This document shows, in pieces, positions 63,065-64,000 of a DNA stretch of 64,000 nt. The position numbers and the translations under genes were made by a program. Each line of letters begins with the position of its first letter. The stretch's first letter is position 1. This stretch comes from Acuticoccus yangtzensis (GTDB lineage: Bacteria; Pseudomonadota; Alphaproteobacteria; Rhizobiales; Amorphaceae): assembly GCF_001927245.1 (NCBI RefSeq), contig NZ_MJUX01000008.1, forward strand, positions 1 to 64,000, read 5' to 3'. Under the pieces are notes generated by a model. It was given only the letters and a program-made list of their open reading frames with translations. It was not told the DNA's origin and made no database searches.

Positions 63065-64000
63065 CAGCGGGCCCATCCCAGCGCGTGGGTGACGGCGGCC
63101 AGGACGGCGAGGCCCGCCAGCGCGGTTGCCGCGATGGCGGCGAGGGCGAGGCCCGCCCCCGGCTGAACCATGTCGGCCGCATGGAGGGCGCCCGCCGCCA
63201 CCCCGCCGACGCCGATGGCGATGGCCGAAGACGGCACGAAGGCGCGTGCGCCGAGCGCGAAGGCGACGATCCCGAACCCCAGCCCGGCGAGCACGCTGAC
63301 CGCCGGTTGCAGCACATCGACGCCGACTGCCGCGGCGGCGGGAACGAGCCCGGCCCCGGCGAGAACGGCGGCCGCGGCGACGAGGCCCCCGGCCGGCGCG
63401 GGCAGCCGCCAGCGCAGCAGCACCGGCACGAAGGAGGCCGCCCCGGCGAGGCCGAAGTTCAGCGCCATCTCGGCATAGCGTTCGCGCAGGACGGTGCCCG
63501 CCAGGGAGACATCGGCCCAGGCGAAGAGGGCGAGGCTGGCGGCAAGAAGGGCCAGAACGTCGGCAGGGGAGAGGCGCAGGGCGGGCGGCACCGGCCTGCG
63601 GCGCTGTGGCAAACGCGGCGCCCCCGCGGTGGACGCGACGGCGAGCAGCGCGGCCAGCACCCCCAGCGTGGCGAAGGCGGCCCGGCGCCCTTCCGCCTCG
63701 GCGAGCAGGCCGCCGATCATCGGCCCCGCGGCGGCGGCGCCGAGCAGCACGATGGCCCCGCGCCACGGCAGGCGCCGTCCGGCCCCCTCAGTCGCCAGCA
63801 CCGACCACACCGCGAACCAGCCGCAGAAGGCTGCGAAGGTGACGGTGGCGGTGAACACCCGGTAGTCGCGGATGACGTAGACGGCGGCGTAGGCGGCCGC
63901 GGCCATCAGCATGGCGGCGAAGGTCGCGGGCTTGGACCAGCGCCCCGCCAGGAGCGCGGCGAGGATCACGCCGAGGATCGCGCCAATCGTCTCGGCGGTG
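63064..64000 (-). CDS. MFS transporter, 5' end beyond the window
   Basis: Major facilitator-type membrane protein; the 3' 312 codons are inside the window and the reading frame runs off the right edge without a stop. About ten hydrophobic segments are visible, e.g. KPATFAAMLMAAAAYAAVYVI, TVTFAAFCGWFAVWSVL and GAIVLLGAAAAGPMIGG, and a central charged loop (RRRPVPPALRL). The MFS half-repeat loop pattern is present, but no diagnostic family motif allows a substrate call. Its stop (TGA, 63064-63066) overlaps the ATG of the SpoIIE gene by one base, so the two are probably cotranscribed. Confidence 0.8.
   Translation of the reverse strand, partial: TAETIGAILGVILAALLAGRWSKPATFAAMLMAAAAYAAVYVIRDYRVFTATVTFAAFCGWFAVWSVLATEGAGRRLPWRGAIVLLGAAAAGPMIGGLLAEAEGRRAAFATLGVLAALLAVASTAGAPRLPQRRRPVPPALRLSPADVLALLAASLALFAWADVSLAGTVLRERYAEMALNFGLAGAASFVPVLLRWRLPAPAGGLVAAAAVLAGAGLVPAAAAVGVDVLQPAVSVLAGLGFGIVAFALGARAFVPSSAIAIGVGGVAAGALHAADMVQPGAGLALAAIAATALAGLAVLAAVTHALGWAR

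Overview
The window is GC-rich chromosomal DNA with dense bacterial genes. I read it as an alphaproteobacterium, most likely Hyphomicrobiales (Rhizobiales). The basis is a hisS-hisZ-hisG cluster, an alphaproteobacterial-type serC leader, a LOV-HWE histidine kinase, RpoH with the box LFFNLRK, the gene order purA then an MTDFYSVLQRAV-type membrane protein, and an imelysin/di-haem peroxidase/DUF1513 iron operon. Genus-level placement is not possible from the sequence alone. I found no tRNA, rRNA, CRISPR array, transposase or phage gene.

Layout. 0.4-4.3 kb: a giant RTX repeat protein and small uncharacterised proteins. 4.7-9.2 kb: translation and secretion operon ffh, tandem acetyltransferase, rpsP, rimM, trmD (rplS, the usual last gene, is missing). 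9.2-12.1 kb: thioesterase, formamidase-like enzyme, acyltransferase. 12.2-15.9 kb: hisS-hisZ-hisG, joined by GTGA overlaps; hisS carries a lower-GC central block that looks imported. 15.9-27.8 kb: phosphatase, gamma-glutamyltransferase, blue-light kinase, formate/nitrite-type channel, hydrolase, L,D-transpeptidase, universal stress protein, SulP transporter, pirin and GAF-GGDEF protein. 28.1-31.3 kb: serC-serA, each preceded by structured leader sequence. 31.4-37.8 kb: TM2 protein, coiled-coil protein, DMT exporter, purA and a large single-span membrane protein. 38-39.9 kb: ABC permease and binding protein, probably for a thiamine-pyrimidine-like substrate. 40-45.8 kb: four-gene periplasmic iron operon and a 1-Cys peroxiredoxin. 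45.9-50.2 kb: methyltransferase, rpoH with a terminator-like leader, FAD oxidoreductase and a stand-alone receiver. 50.6-55 kb: 3-dehydroshikimate dehydratase fusion, hydrolase, glutamine-synthetase-like ligase. 55.2-64 kb: second RTX-like protein, UvrD/PcrA helicase, PAS-adenylate cyclase, SpoIIE-type phosphatase and a truncated MFS gene.

The least ordinary material is non-coding. A roughly 205-214 bp element occurs twice (22616-22820 and, inverted, 60741-60954). Each copy starts at the 3' end of a gene pointing into it, each lies in a convergent gap, and both keep the same hairpins, with two base-pair changes compensated on the opposite arm. Degenerate tandem arrays with 17 bp and 21 bp periods occupy other 3' gaps (31694-31795, 60528-60737). 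The serC-serA spacer (29354-29531) holds a chain of nested stem-loops whose first part resembles the junction in the dispersed element. These are candidates for an undescribed structured 3'-end/leader element family; that is inference from two or three copies.

The serine, histidine, purine, translation and iron genes look like ordinary core metabolism. The sensory genes (LOV kinase, GGDEF, cyclase, SpoIIE phosphatase, lone receiver) suggest a free-living organism that responds to light and stress.
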